Of a stretch of DNA of 64,000 bases, positions 36,056-44,694 are shown piece after piece; the first letter of the stretch is position 1; the number at the start of each line of letters is the position of its first letter. The notes under the pieces are model-generated. The model was not told the origin of the DNA. It was given only the letters and a program-made list of their open reading frames with translations, and did no database searches. The DNA comes from JBGSKY01 sp041740995 (lineage in GTDB: Bacteria; Planctomycetota; Planctomycetia; Pirellulales; Pirellulaceae): assembly GCA_041740995.1 (NCBI GenBank), contig JBGSKY010000254.1, positions 22,098 through 86,097 on the forward strand. The letters run 5' to 3'. The position numbers and the translations under genes are program-made.

Positions 36056-36246
36056 CTGCGATCGCTTTGGTAGCCGTAGCCTTTGCCTAGCAGGTCCTCG
36101 CTATCTCCGAACATGCTGTTCGATACGAAGTTCACCATCCGATTTGAGGAGCTTTCATTCGTCTTTCCAGCTCCTGACGATTTGCAACCTACAAGCCCAA
36201 TGACGATTAACATCAAAAGCAGAAACTGCAGTTTCGTATTGTCCAT
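36025..36246 (-). CDS. Small lipoprotein in the multiheme/CcoNO cluster
   Basis: The 73-residue product starts MDNTKLQFLLLMLIVIGLVG with a lipobox LVGC, so Cys21 would be lipidated. The mature part is short and polar (KSSGAGKTNESSS) and ends with a Tyr/Asp-rich tail (GKGYGYQSDRSYAKIKSDLR). No family is recognised. It is on the same strand as the flanking respiratory genes and lies 256 bases downstream of the multiheme cytochrome gene. It may be a small accessory subunit, but nothing shows this directly. Confidence 0.7.
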   Translation of the reverse strand: MDNTKLQFLLLMLIVIGLVGCKSSGAGKTNESSSNRMVNFVSNSMFGDSEDLLGKGYGYQSDRSYAKIKSDLR

Positions 36247-36376
36247 CGTTAGACATTCCTAATTTATTGCAAACATTACATGCCGACCTGGCTTGTACTT
36301 GTTTAAACTTGCCATGGTCAATCCGAAAGTCAGCAAGATCAATGCCTGCTTTGGTCACATTTCAAATCCAGCGTAG

Positions 36377-36394
36377 GCCAGGACCCGTCCTGGC
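36377..36394. repeat. Dispersed palindrome, copy 2
   Basis: GCCAGGACCCGTCCTGGC is an inverted repeat with one central mismatch. It is preceded by GTAG, and a second copy follows 12 bases later. It sits between the lipoprotein and multiheme cytochrome genes. Confidence 0.7.
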
Positions 36395-36406
36395 GCTTCA
36401 GTCGTT

Positions 36407-36424
36407 GCCAGGACCGGTCCTGAA
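36407..36424. repeat. Dispersed palindrome, copy 3
   Basis: GCCAGGACCGGTCCTGAA keeps a perfect 14-base core (CAGGACCGGTCCTG). It forms a close tandem with copy 2. Confidence 0.65.
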
Positions 36425-36502
36425 CTACTTGAAACAACAATACCGTCCAACAGAGCACGTCAACAGTCAGACGAGTCTGTCTCGCAGCGACTGAACTTCG
36501 TG

Positions 36503-38623
36503 CTAATGATTGACGTGATAATTGTGACACTGAGTGCAACTTTGTACTTGGGTTTGCGCGTTATGACACGCATTGCAGTCAGATTTCCGCAAATACTGAA
36601 AGTCGTGAATTGAATGACCTACTGAAGTCGTCGATTCGCTTTCACTGGCAACCGAAACTAGCGTTGATGCCGATGGCGAAATCGCATTGAGCCGATGGCA
36701 GCTCGTACAATCGGCGATCAACGGCAATGCTAAATGAGGTCGATGATCAAACCTTGTCAGCTTTCGTTCAAGCGGATCAACGGGATTAGTTTGCCATGCT
36801 GCCCAAAGAGGCTGATTGTCAGTCGGGAAACTCACCCGATCAATCGTCGACCGATGGCACTCAACACATTTGGAGATCACTCCAGAATTACTGTCACTTC
36901 TGGCGAGATTTCCGGCCCGCGTTTGCTCAGCAATCCACTCACCATAAGCTTGCATCCATCGATCTCCGTGACCGCTTGGAATATAGACAATCGCCATTCG
37001 AAGTGGATCCACCATCCAGCCGCCATGTTGCAGATGTCGCTGCGGAACAAACGTGCTCGAATCAGCTAACGCAATGGTTTCGCCATCGAAAGCTTGCGCA
37101 TTTCGCGAGTCCGCTTTCGTCAGCAGGGCGTTATCGCTCAGGAAAAGATCGGCGTCGGTGATCAGGTTATCAGTCGAATTAGCTGGCTGATTCTGAGACC
37201 TGTTTTGTTCCGGCGGTGCGAATGGTGAAGGCAGTTTTGTCGGTGGAGTAATACGATCTATACGTGCCCCGTCACGGGCTCCAATCGAATCGGCCTCAAC
37301 CGTTCGATCTGGCTTTTCAAACCATCGCCGATAGGTCGCATCAAAGATCTCGGGCGGAATGCCGATGCATAATTCGCTGGCCAATCGCACCTGATATGGC
37401 GAGACCAATTGACTATCAGCATGAGGAAGCGCGCTGTCGCTCAGCCGTTCTTTTACGACCGCTTGCCCGTCCGTTGCGAGCTTCAGCAAAATATTCTTGG
37501 CAGCTTTTGCCACTTCAATGATCAACTGGCGATCAATGAGTTTCGTCACATCGAGCTGATCCAGATTGGTGATTCTTGTCAGTCGTTCGATCGCTTGAAC
37601 TGAAACTTCCGACGGTCCAACTTTCATCTCTGCGATCACTAATTGCCGCATCAGCGGACTGATCGGCAAGTCGTTAACGTAACTCGCGGCCTCTGGCCAG
37701 TTCTGTAATCCATCCAAGCTATCTCCGATTGCATTGATGTCGACGTTTGGAAGCTGCCAAAGCACAATCCCTTCGCTCAGCGAAACCGACAAGGGTTCAC
37801 GATGACACGCTGCACAGGCCGCGTCAAAACCGGTCGATCGGACCAGTGTTTTCGTCCCGTTTCGATCTTGCAAATGACAAACATTGCAGTCGAAAGCTTT
37901 GTTGTCTTTAACAAAATGTTTACCGCTGTGCGATCGATGATCGAACGCAATTTTGTTTTCAATATCCATCTTTGGATAGTGCTTGAATTCGGTGTGATCG
38001 TGGGCAAAACTTTCGAAACGCTGATGATGACATGCTTGACAGCGTTGATCGCTCATCGCCGACAAAGAGAACCCTAAGCCCTGATGTTCATGATGACAGT
38101 CACTACAAGCAAAGCTCCTGGAGTGCCAATCGATCGGCGAATTGTTCGCGGCTTTGACAGGCAACGGATCAATGTGGATCTGACTGGACACAAGTTTGGC
38201 TTTCGAAGTTTTGCCAAGCGTTTCCAATTCAAGCAGCGTCAAATCGTGTGGAGTGCCGCGAAGCAGATTTTCGAGCTGGCTTGCGTGACATGCGGCGCAG
38301 GCCTCTTGCTGCCTCATGCCAGGATGTGGTGACGCTTGCTGGGCAAGAGGCGTTAGGTTCAAGAACGTTCCCGTCGACGACGGGTGGCAACTTTGGCAAG
38401 TTTCTTGTCTCGCAACGCCTTGCCAGAGCTGCGAATGGGGACGAGACAATTCGCCTGGCGCAATAAAATTCAATGCCCAATTGAATTGGTAAATGATCGT
38501 CGCTGCAACCATGATCAGCAACACAGCGGCTAGCAAAAACAGTCGCCGCCACAGCAAGTACCGTTGCGGTAGAAGACGCCCTCTATCAGGCAGGCCTTGT
38601 TTTATTTTTGTCTCGGTGTCCAT
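36503..38623 (-). CDS. Membrane-anchored ten-heme cytochrome c
   Basis: From the ATG at 38623 the 706-residue product has a cytoplasmic basic N-terminus, one membrane anchor (about 28-45, LFLLAAVLLIMVAATIIY) and ten CxxCH motifs. Six lie in an N-terminal half (at about 76, 109, 173, 195, 246 and 270). Four lie in a C-terminal part (about 586, 639, 683 and 696, including CNACH and CTQCH). A heme-free linker of about 310 residues separates them. Local patterns such as FDHRSHSGKHF and FDHRPHL supply distal histidines as in cytochrome c3-type folds. The start follows the stop of the cytochrome b gene by 4 bases, so the two are cotranscribed. It would collect electrons in the periplasm. Confidence 0.92.
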   Translation of the reverse strand: MDTETKIKQGLPDRGRLLPQRYLLWRRLFLLAAVLLIMVAATIIYQFNWALNFIAPGELSRPHSQLWQGVARQETCQSCHPSSTGTFLNLTPLAQQASPHPGMRQQEACAACHASQLENLLRGTPHDLTLLELETLGKTSKAKLVSSQIHIDPLPVKAANNSPIDWHSRSFACSDCHHEHQGLGFSLSAMSDQRCQACHHQRFESFAHDHTEFKHYPKMDIENKIAFDHRSHSGKHFVKDNKAFDCNVCHLQDRNGTKTLVRSTGFDAACAACHREPLSVSLSEGIVLWQLPNVDINAIGDSLDGLQNWPEAASYVNDLPISPLMRQLVIAEMKVGPSEVSVQAIERLTRITNLDQLDVTKLIDRQLIIEVAKAAKNILLKLATDGQAVVKERLSDSALPHADSQLVSPYQVRLASELCIGIPPEIFDATYRRWFEKPDRTVEADSIGARDGARIDRITPPTKLPSPFAPPEQNRSQNQPANSTDNLITDADLFLSDNALLTKADSRNAQAFDGETIALADSSTFVPQRHLQHGGWMVDPLRMAIVYIPSGHGDRWMQAYGEWIAEQTRAGNLARSDSNSGVISKCVECHRSTIDRVSFPTDNQPLWAAWQTNPVDPLERKLTRFDHRPHLALPLIADCTSCHRLNAISPSASTLVSVASESESTTSVGHSIHDFQYLRKSDCNACHNAQTQVQSCTQCHNYHVNH

Positions 38624-38627
38624 CGAC

Positions 38628-39437
38628 TCAATTCCCTGCGAAACGATGCGCAGCGTAAATGTGAACGATAGCAACCAGGACAAAGCTCCACGTCAGTACG
38701 ACATGTGCAACGTTCCAACAGCGGATACGAATCATCATGGCAGATTGAAAATCGACGTCATCTCGCTGGCGCACTAAATCGCTCAAGTCTTCTTTTGACT
38801 TTTGTCCCTTTGGATTGAGATAACGGGCCACGCTGTCCAGTTGCGACTGCAACTTACGCCGTCCAACTCCGGTGGGTCGAACGTAGTACGTGAAGCTTCG
38901 CAACTGATGAAAGTAGTCGTTCAGCGATTGACTGTACAAATCGGCCAAACCTGCTGAATCGCTATCGGAAGCCGCAGCCAACGCGATCGAGTACGCTTGG
39001 TTGGATATCGCCAACCGTCGAGGCATCAGCTCTTCAGTTCGCAATGGCGGGCCAACGGCACGCATGAGCTTCGGAATGCGTCGATTGACGTACCAGTGTC
39101 CCAGACCGCTGAACGTTAAAGCGATAAACAATCCAGCAAGCGTTGATTCTAGATATCCGTTGACAGACCATCCGGCGTGCAAAAAATAGGCAACGATCGA
39201 GAACAAACCGGCAAAATGATGTAACTGTTGCCACATCGCGACGCGGCCAAAGTTCAACAAAATCAAGCGTTTTCTCAACGGCAAAAGCAACATAACGACG
39301 CAGACCCCAGTCAGCGTGTAGCCACTCAAACGACTCGTTAGCCCTAGCGATTGTTCATGCCAGTTCAGTATCGCGAAATAAACCAAACAGGTCAGCGCAA
39401 CGACGGCAAGCGAGAGTAATGGACGAATTTTGCGCAT
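38628..39437 (-). CDS. His-rich membrane cytochrome b-like protein
   Basis: The 269-residue product has about five hydrophobic segments: near 8-25, 38-53, 72-92 (LHHFAGLFSIVAYFLHAGW), 98-113 (TLAGLFIALTFSGLGHW) and 243-262 (NVAHVVLTWSFVLVAIVHIY). A soluble loop of about 125 residues lies between the fourth and last. Histidines within or at the ends of these helices (HH, LHAGW, GHW, AHVV, VHIYAAH) are placed to ligate hemes as in cytochrome b561/ferric-reductase-like proteins. It would link the quinone pool or the FeS protein to the ten-heme cytochrome. It lies between the FeS gene (25 bases away) and the ten-heme gene (4 bases away). Confidence 0.75.
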   Translation of the reverse strand: MRKIRPLLSLAVVALTCLVYFAILNWHEQSLGLTSRLSGYTLTGVCVVMLLLPLRKRLILLNFGRVAMWQQLHHFAGLFSIVAYFLHAGWSVNGYLESTLAGLFIALTFSGLGHWYVNRRIPKLMRAVGPPLRTEELMPRRLAISNQAYSIALAAASDSDSAGLADLYSQSLNDYFHQLRSFTYYVRPTGVGRRKLQSQLDSVARYLNPKGQKSKEDLSDLVRQRDDVDFQSAMMIRIRCWNVAHVVLTWSFVLVAIVHIYAAHRFAGN

Positions 39438-39462
39438 GATGTTTAAGCTCGTCCAACGACGA

Positions 39463-41238
39463 TCATTGTTCAGCTAACCAGGCCTTCAAACTTTGAGTGT
39501 TACTTAAGTCGACACGCTCCAACGCCTCATGAGGACAAGCCGCTACGCATGCTGGACCGGCAGCGAGATTCTGACAAAGGTCACATTTACTAGCGACGAT
39601 CGGCAATTCGTTATCGGATGACAAACCTCTTGCTGGCGAACCTTGATTTACGACTTCCATTACGATGTTGTTGTAAGGACAACTATCGGCACAAGTGCGA
39701 CAACCGATGCAAGTCGGGGCATTGATTGAGACGATACCAGTTTCTTGATCTCGGCGTATTGCGCCGGTCGGACAACCAATCATGCAAACGGGATCAATAC
39801 AATGCATACAGCTTTCAGTGAACTGAAAGTTTTCAAAAGTTGGTCCAGTTCGCGAGAAACGCGATACGCCTTGATGCGCAGTGGCACACGCGCGAACGCA
39901 ATCGTCGCAACGCGTACAACGGTCTGTGTTAATGACCATCGCTTGAGCGGCGTTGATCAATCGACTCTCCACCAAAAACTCCATCAGCGGCTCTTCTCGG
40001 AGGTTATCTGGCGGTACGGACTTCTCATCGTCGACCGGCGTGCCGAAGCGATCAAGTCGTGGACGATCGATCGACGCTGGTAACGAATCGTCGCGACAGT
40101 AAGGCAAAATATGCTCACGGACCGTCTCACGATCGATTCGTATCAAGTCCAGATAGCCGAGCGCTCGCAACGAATATTGAAACGGCAAATATTGATTGAT
40201 ATTCGGTAAGCGTGCATTATGCGCCAGTTCGGCCAATCCAAACGATTGTCCCTTGGCGAGATAGGCGATCGTTCGATGAGAGTGCCCGAACTGATAACTG
40301 AGGCGTCCAAATCCGCTTCGAATTATGCACAACGTATTGGCATGTTCACCTTCGCTGCAGATCAGTGGTTCACTGGCGATCTTACTTGACAAATCCGCTT
40401 GCTTCGTCCGATTGTATTGCACAAACCATTCGCGTTCTCCAAAGCTGAGCAATTCCGCTCGCTGAGCGATTGTCGCGATCGATTCTGACGGACAGTATTC
40501 TAATAGTGGATGACTGTGCAACCAACTTTGTAAACCCGTCTCGCGATATCGCTGGTCCAGTGCCGTTCGGAATCCAAGATCGCGACGAAGCTGACGTAAA
40601 CCTTGCCATCGGACTTCAAGGACGGTCGTCGATTCCAAGGCTACGGCCGTGTAGTCATTGGCTGATCGCGTCATTGCAGCCATTTCGCCAAAGATACCGC
40701 CAGCGGTAATTGGCTCGCTGCGTGAGCCACGAACAACCGCGTCGATATCTTGCAAGTAAGTCTGAGCCCGCGTGTCATCATCTCGTAGACCAAGCTTGCC
40801 ATCAGCGGCTTTACCAGCCAGATGCGTCTGACGTGCCGAACGATTGATTCGCCTTAAAGCGTTACCCGCGCTCGGACCGGCAACGGATGCGACCAATCGT
40901 TGCCAAAGCGACCAAAATTGCCCCGCCTCATTTGCGTCAGCATTAAATTCCAAATCGTCAAGAATGATTTGAACGCCGCCGCGCAGGACAATGTAAGCGC
41001 TGTTGGAATATTCGCCTTTGCGTATTAGGACATCACCAGGACGATAGGTTCTCAGTCGACAATCTTGTCGCAAAATTGTTGCAATGGAATTCGTTCCATT
41101 GGGGAACCGCGTCGCGTCAATATCAGAGAATGGCGGATAGTTCAGAATCGAATCGAGATCGACGCTCGCCATCTGCGGGTCAAACGCAAAACGATTGCCG
41201 AAAGTTTCACTGGTCGCAGCATCGCTGGTTTGGCTCAT
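39463..41238 (-). CDS. Two cNMP-binding-like domains fused to a four-cluster 4Fe-4S ferredoxin
   Basis: The 591-residue product has CRP-like cyclic-nucleotide-binding folds at about 45-215 and 245-380, and a DmsB/HybA-type ferredoxin domain at about 435-570. The ferredoxin holds 16 Cys in four groups: 441/444/447/451, 477/480/485/489, 510/513/516/520 and 552/555/564/568. The first cNMP domain carries an insertion of about 80 residues before its phosphate-binding cassette. That cassette reads FGEMAAMTRSANDYTAV, where the phosphate-binding Arg is Asn; the second domain is more degenerate (FGLAELAHN). No signal peptide is seen, so it should act on the cytoplasmic face. It is the first gene of the respiratory cluster. 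No molybdoenzyme or NrfD-type partner is nearby. Confidence 0.9.
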   Translation of the reverse strand: MSQTSDAATSETFGNRFAFDPQMASVDLDSILNYPPFSDIDATRFPNGTNSIATILRQDCRLRTYRPGDVLIRKGEYSNSAYIVLRGGVQIILDDLEFNADANEAGQFWSLWQRLVASVAGPSAGNALRRINRSARQTHLAGKAADGKLGLRDDDTRAQTYLQDIDAVVRGSRSEPITAGGIFGEMAAMTRSANDYTAVALESTTVLEVRWQGLRQLRRDLGFRTALDQRYRETGLQSWLHSHPLLEYCPSESIATIAQRAELLSFGEREWFVQYNRTKQADLSSKIASEPLICSEGEHANTLCIIRSGFGRLSYQFGHSHRTIAYLAKGQSFGLAELAHNARLPNINQYLPFQYSLRALGYLDLIRIDRETVREHILPYCRDDSLPASIDRPRLDRFGTPVDDEKSVPPDNLREEPLMEFLVESRLINAAQAMVINTDRCTRCDDCVRACATAHQGVSRFSRTGPTFENFQFTESCMHCIDPVCMIGCPTGAIRRDQETGIVSINAPTCIGCRTCADSCPYNNIVMEVVNQGSPARGLSSDNELPIVASKCDLCQNLAAGPACVAACPHEALERVDLSNTQSLKAWLAEQ

Positions 41239-41444
41239 GGCGAACGCTTGGCAGTAAACCAGTTACGGGCAAAGAAATGACAGTATCACCCTTACTTATC
41301 GAATGCGGGCCGGTCAAAGTTTAACGATTTTGGCGGTTATTCCGAAAAAACTAGCTCGCTTATCAAACCGAGCTCCGCTGTTTATATAAGCTTGTCGTTT
41401 GCAAAGCGCTCAAACCATCCCCCAATACCTCTCTGTGAAACGTA

Positions 41445-42485
41445 ATGCAAACCCGATTCATACAGCCAAGAGTACACTTGCAATTTTTCGTCTTGCTGGT
41501 GGCAACACTGCTTCGCACCGCCGACGTCAGAGGACAGGAAGTCGTTGCGGAATTTGGACCGAACGTTCTGATAAACAATGCGGTAATACCTGATCAATCG
41601 ATTTGTATCTTGTCGCAGCAGCCACTTCGTTTTATATCCGCCCAAGATGCGTCATCAGTTCTTTTTGAAGGGCAGAACTTCGGAAACGCGAGAGCCGTGA
41701 AAAAAGTTCTCCAGCCCAGCGGGCAACCAAACTCATACGATCAGCAATACGCCGCAATCGGCGGAATTGTGCGTCTTGGCAATGAGATTGTTGCCGTTTA
41801 TCACGCAGAAAAGCCGACCGGCGGGAAAAACGAATTTGGTGTATCGAGGTTTTACGCATCGATCGGAATCGCAGTTTCAAAAGACAATGGAAATACTTTC
41901 CAGAAGCTTGGGCCAGCCATCACCGGACGTCCAGAGGATGCCAAATGGAAGGGCACTGCACAAGGAAATGGTGACCCTACGCTTTGTGTCGACCACACCG
42001 GCAAATGGCTCCTTTGTTATTACACCGAACATTCGCGTAGCGACCCTTTAACCAAAGAAAAACGAAGCGTAATCACCTGCGTTGCACGATCTCCGATTTC
42101 TGAGAAAGGTAGGCCAGGTACTTGGAAGAAATATTACGATGGGCAGTTTGACGAACCGGGCTTGGGAGGCAAAGACTCGCAAGTGATGAACTGCTGGGCC
42201 CCCAACGTCACCTACCTTGGCAATCTCAAGCGATACATCATTGTCGGTAACCGCGGCGCGGTTGGTTTTGCAAGTTCAAGCGACGGATTGAAATGGTCTA
42301 AACCGACGCCACTTCTTTCCGTTGACGATCTTCCAGTGGGCGAATTTGCGTGGCACCCGTCTTTGCACATTGAAACGACCACAAAACAATCGGCATCTGG
42401 GTATGTTCTTTACGGATATAGCCCGGACGGGAAATCCAATCCTGTATGTTACGGAATGAAAATTACGTTGACGCTGGCACGGTAA
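41445..42485 (+). CDS. Exported beta-propeller protein, sialidase/GH43-like
   Basis: The 346-residue product has a signal peptide (FFVLLVATLLRTADVRGQ) and repeated beta-propeller segments, including an Asp-box-like SKDNGNTFQKLG and SSSDGLKWSKPTP. Such S-x-D-x-G-x-x-W motifs occur in sialidases and in five-bladed glycosidases. I see no complete catalytic triad, so it may be a sugar-binding or glycosidase-related protein. It precedes two other exported genes on the same strand with gaps of 255 and 65 bases. Confidence 0.65.
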   Translation: MQTRFIQPRVHLQFFVLLVATLLRTADVRGQEVVAEFGPNVLINNAVIPDQSICILSQQPLRFISAQDASSVLFEGQNFGNARAVKKVLQPSGQPNSYDQQYAAIGGIVRLGNEIVAVYHAEKPTGGKNEFGVSRFYASIGIAVSKDNGNTFQKLGPAITGRPEDAKWKGTAQGNGDPTLCVDHTGKWLLCYYTEHSRSDPLTKEKRSVITCVARSPISEKGRPGTWKKYYDGQFDEPGLGGKDSQVMNCWAPNVTYLGNLKRYIIVGNRGAVGFASSSDGLKWSKPTPLLSVDDLPVGEFAWHPSLHIETTTKQSASGYVLYGYSPDGKSNPVCYGMKITLTLAR

Positions 42486-42740
42486 TTAACCAAGAACTTT
42501 CGTAAAATCTGGTCGCTAGATCTGAGCGATCAACTGTATGCCGTGGAGTCGCTGTTCGCTTAAGGGCATTTACAAAACAAAACTCGCCGTGTGCTGAACT
42601 GGCTGCACGTTGACTGCAGAGCAGTTACAATGCGGGTACGCTCCTAGGCCGATTAGCAGGTCATTCTCGTCCATCTTCGAAGCACTAGAAGCAACCGCTT
42701 TCCCCCTCCACATCGCCTCCCTTTCTGAAGCTTTACATCT

Positions 42741-43724
42741 ATGCAAATTAAATGTCTCTATTGTCTCGTTTCCATCTGCGTTGCTCTTCAGCAATCTAGC
42801 GTATTTGCGCAGTCGGCCTTTGTGCCAGAACCAGCGTTGCCGAGCGGCATTGTAGTGCCGCTTTATCCAGTCGATTCGCCGATGCTAAATACAGCCCGAA
42901 TTGCAGAGCCCGAAAAATACAACACTCAGGGCAAGAGCGATAAGTTGCTCAATACGATCAACATTCACTATCCAACAATCGAAGTTCATTTGGCCGAGAA
43001 TCGTAGTAGCAACGGCGCGGCCATCATTGTCGCTCCCGGCGGCGGACACAAAATCCTTTGGGTAGGTCCTGAAGGTTACGATCTCGTGCCGCACTTTGCC
43101 AAATTGGGCGTCTCGACGATCGTGCTTCGGAATCGATTGCGAGTCGATGGATATGAACCTAGTGTCGATGCAGTTAACGATGCTTTTCAAGCGGTACGAA
43201 TCGTTCGTGCTTCTGCGGAGAAATGGCAGCTAGATCCAAACAAAATTGGCATCGTCGGTTTTTCCGCTGGAGCCGAACTAGCCGCACCGGCAGCCTTGTT
43301 TTTTGACGAATTTCAGAAGCAGCACAGCGATGCTACCGATCCACTTCGGAACATTTCACCACGGCCGGATTTTGTCGGTTTGGTCTACCCAGGCCCAACA
43401 CCGTTTACGAAGAAGCCTGACACGGTAATCCCAAAAAATTGTCCGCCAAGCTACATCGTTTGTGCGGGTTCGGACGATCGAGTTCATGCGATTTGGGCCG
43501 ACGAGTATTTCTCACCGATGTTGAAAGCATCTGTGCCAAACTTAGAAATGCATATCTATGGTCACGGCGGTCATGGCGGTTCAATCGGCGAACGCAAAGG
43601 AATTCCTTTTGGAACATGGCCAGTGACATTCGAAGCTTGGTTCCGCGATCTTGGCTTTCTTGATTCGCCTGGCGTTGAAACCAAGGCTGCCAAAGACGTC
43701 GCGAATTATGCTGGTAAAAAGTAA
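42741..43724 (+). CDS. Exported alpha/beta hydrolase (esterase/lipase family)
   Basis: The 327-residue product has a signal peptide (about 1-24, ending VFAQS) and an alpha/beta-hydrolase fold. The nucleophile elbow is Ser175 in IGIVGFSAGAEL, the oxyanion-region motif is IIVAPGGGHKIL, the Asp is in CAGSDDRVHA, and the catalytic His is in YGHGGHGGS. Relatives are acetyl-xylan esterases and similar deacetylases of exported polysaccharide metabolism. It lies 65 bases upstream of the sugar isomerase-like gene and is probably cotranscribed with it. Confidence 0.9.
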   Translation: MQIKCLYCLVSICVALQQSSVFAQSAFVPEPALPSGIVVPLYPVDSPMLNTARIAEPEKYNTQGKSDKLLNTINIHYPTIEVHLAENRSSNGAAIIVAPGGGHKILWVGPEGYDLVPHFAKLGVSTIVLRNRLRVDGYEPSVDAVNDAFQAVRIVRASAEKWQLDPNKIGIVGFSAGAELAAPAALFFDEFQKQHSDATDPLRNISPRPDFVGLVYPGPTPFTKKPDTVIPKNCPPSYIVCAGSDDRVHAIWADEYFSPMLKASVPNLEMHIYGHGGHGGSIGERKGIPFGTWPVTFEAWFRDLGFLDSPGVETKAAKDVANYAGKK

Positions 43725-43789
43725 ACTCCGATCGATTGTCGAAGTTCCGTTTGTTCGTTCATTTAAACAGTTAGAAAGTGTTTCCCAAG

Positions 43790-44671
43790 ATGTTTCGTTT
43801 CTTCGCTCAACTGGCAGTGCTGAACGTTGCAGCGCTTATTTGCTGCACCAATATGCTCGCTGCTGAACCATTGTTCCGAGCGATGCCGGGTATGGTTTCA
43901 TACACATATCGCAATGAGTTGGCCGCCGATATGCCAGGCACGCTGGACTTGATCAAAGATCTGGGCATAACCGATATGGAGTTTTCTAATTTATTTGAAA
44001 GGTCGCCTGCCGAGATTCGGCAAATGCTTGACGAACGCGACATGATTTGTTCTTCTTTTGGGACCAGTTACGACGACATTCGAAACAAGACCGAATTAGT
44101 TGCCAGTCACGCCAAGACGCTTGGTGCAAAATTCATTCGTGTCGCTTGGCTCCCCGGTCGTCAGCCTTTTACGCTAGCTCTGGCTGAACAAACGGCGGCT
44201 GAGTTCAATGAGATCGGTCGCACGCTGCGGACCGAGCATGGACTGACGTTCTGTTACCACAACCACGGTTATGAATTTGTTCCTTATGAAAACGGTACGC
44301 TTTTTGATGTCTTAATGGCGAAAACCAATCCAGAGGATGTAAGTATCGAGCTGGATATTTTGTGGGCGTTTCTCCCAGGTGCTGATCCGGCCGGGCTGCT
44401 GAAAACTTACGGTGATCGAATCAAGCTGATGCACTTAAAAGATCTGCGGCATGGCGTCGAGGGGAATTTACTGGGCAAGACGCCAGTTGAAAATGATGTC
44501 GCACTTGGGACCGGCCAACTCGATCTGCCTACGATCTTACAAGCGGCAAAGGAGGCTGGCGTACAACATTATTACATCGAAGATGAAAGCCCGAGTATTG
44601 CAACGCAGGTCCCCCAATCAATCAAATTCCTTAAAAGCCTGAACGTATCCGAATTGCAAACTGCTAATTGA
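43790..44671 (+). CDS. Exported sugar phosphate isomerase/epimerase-like TIM barrel
   Basis: From the ATG at 43790 the 293-residue product has a signal peptide (FAQLAVLNVAALICCTNMLA) and an AP-endonuclease-2/xylose-isomerase-like barrel. Metal-binding positions are suggested by Glu in VSIELDILWAF, His in KLMHLKDL and Glu in YYIEDESPS. The NHGYEF motif contributes a His/Glu pair. Such exported barrel proteins are abundant in planctomycetes next to hydrolases, probably acting on free sugars. The GTG at 43778 would add four residues and is less likely. Confidence 0.9.
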   Translation: MFRFFAQLAVLNVAALICCTNMLAAEPLFRAMPGMVSYTYRNELAADMPGTLDLIKDLGITDMEFSNLFERSPAEIRQMLDERDMICSSFGTSYDDIRNKTELVASHAKTLGAKFIRVAWLPGRQPFTLALAEQTAAEFNEIGRTLRTEHGLTFCYHNHGYEFVPYENGTLFDVLMAKTNPEDVSIELDILWAFLPGADPAGLLKTYGDRIKLMHLKDLRHGVEGNLLGKTPVENDVALGTGQLDLPTILQAAKEAGVQHYYIEDESPSIATQVPQSIKFLKSLNVSELQTAN

Positions 44672-44694
44672 GAATGGGAAGGCAAAGTCCAGCC

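Noticed and set aside
36503..41238. Alternative complex III or an Nrf/DMSO-reductase type complex
   Set aside because: There is no NrfD-like (ActC) membrane subunit, no pentaheme ActA layout and no molybdopterin domain; the membrane partner looks like a cytochrome b.
43778..43789. Upstream GTG start for the sugar isomerase-like gene
   Set aside because: The ATG four codons later directly precedes a complete signal peptide and needs no extension.
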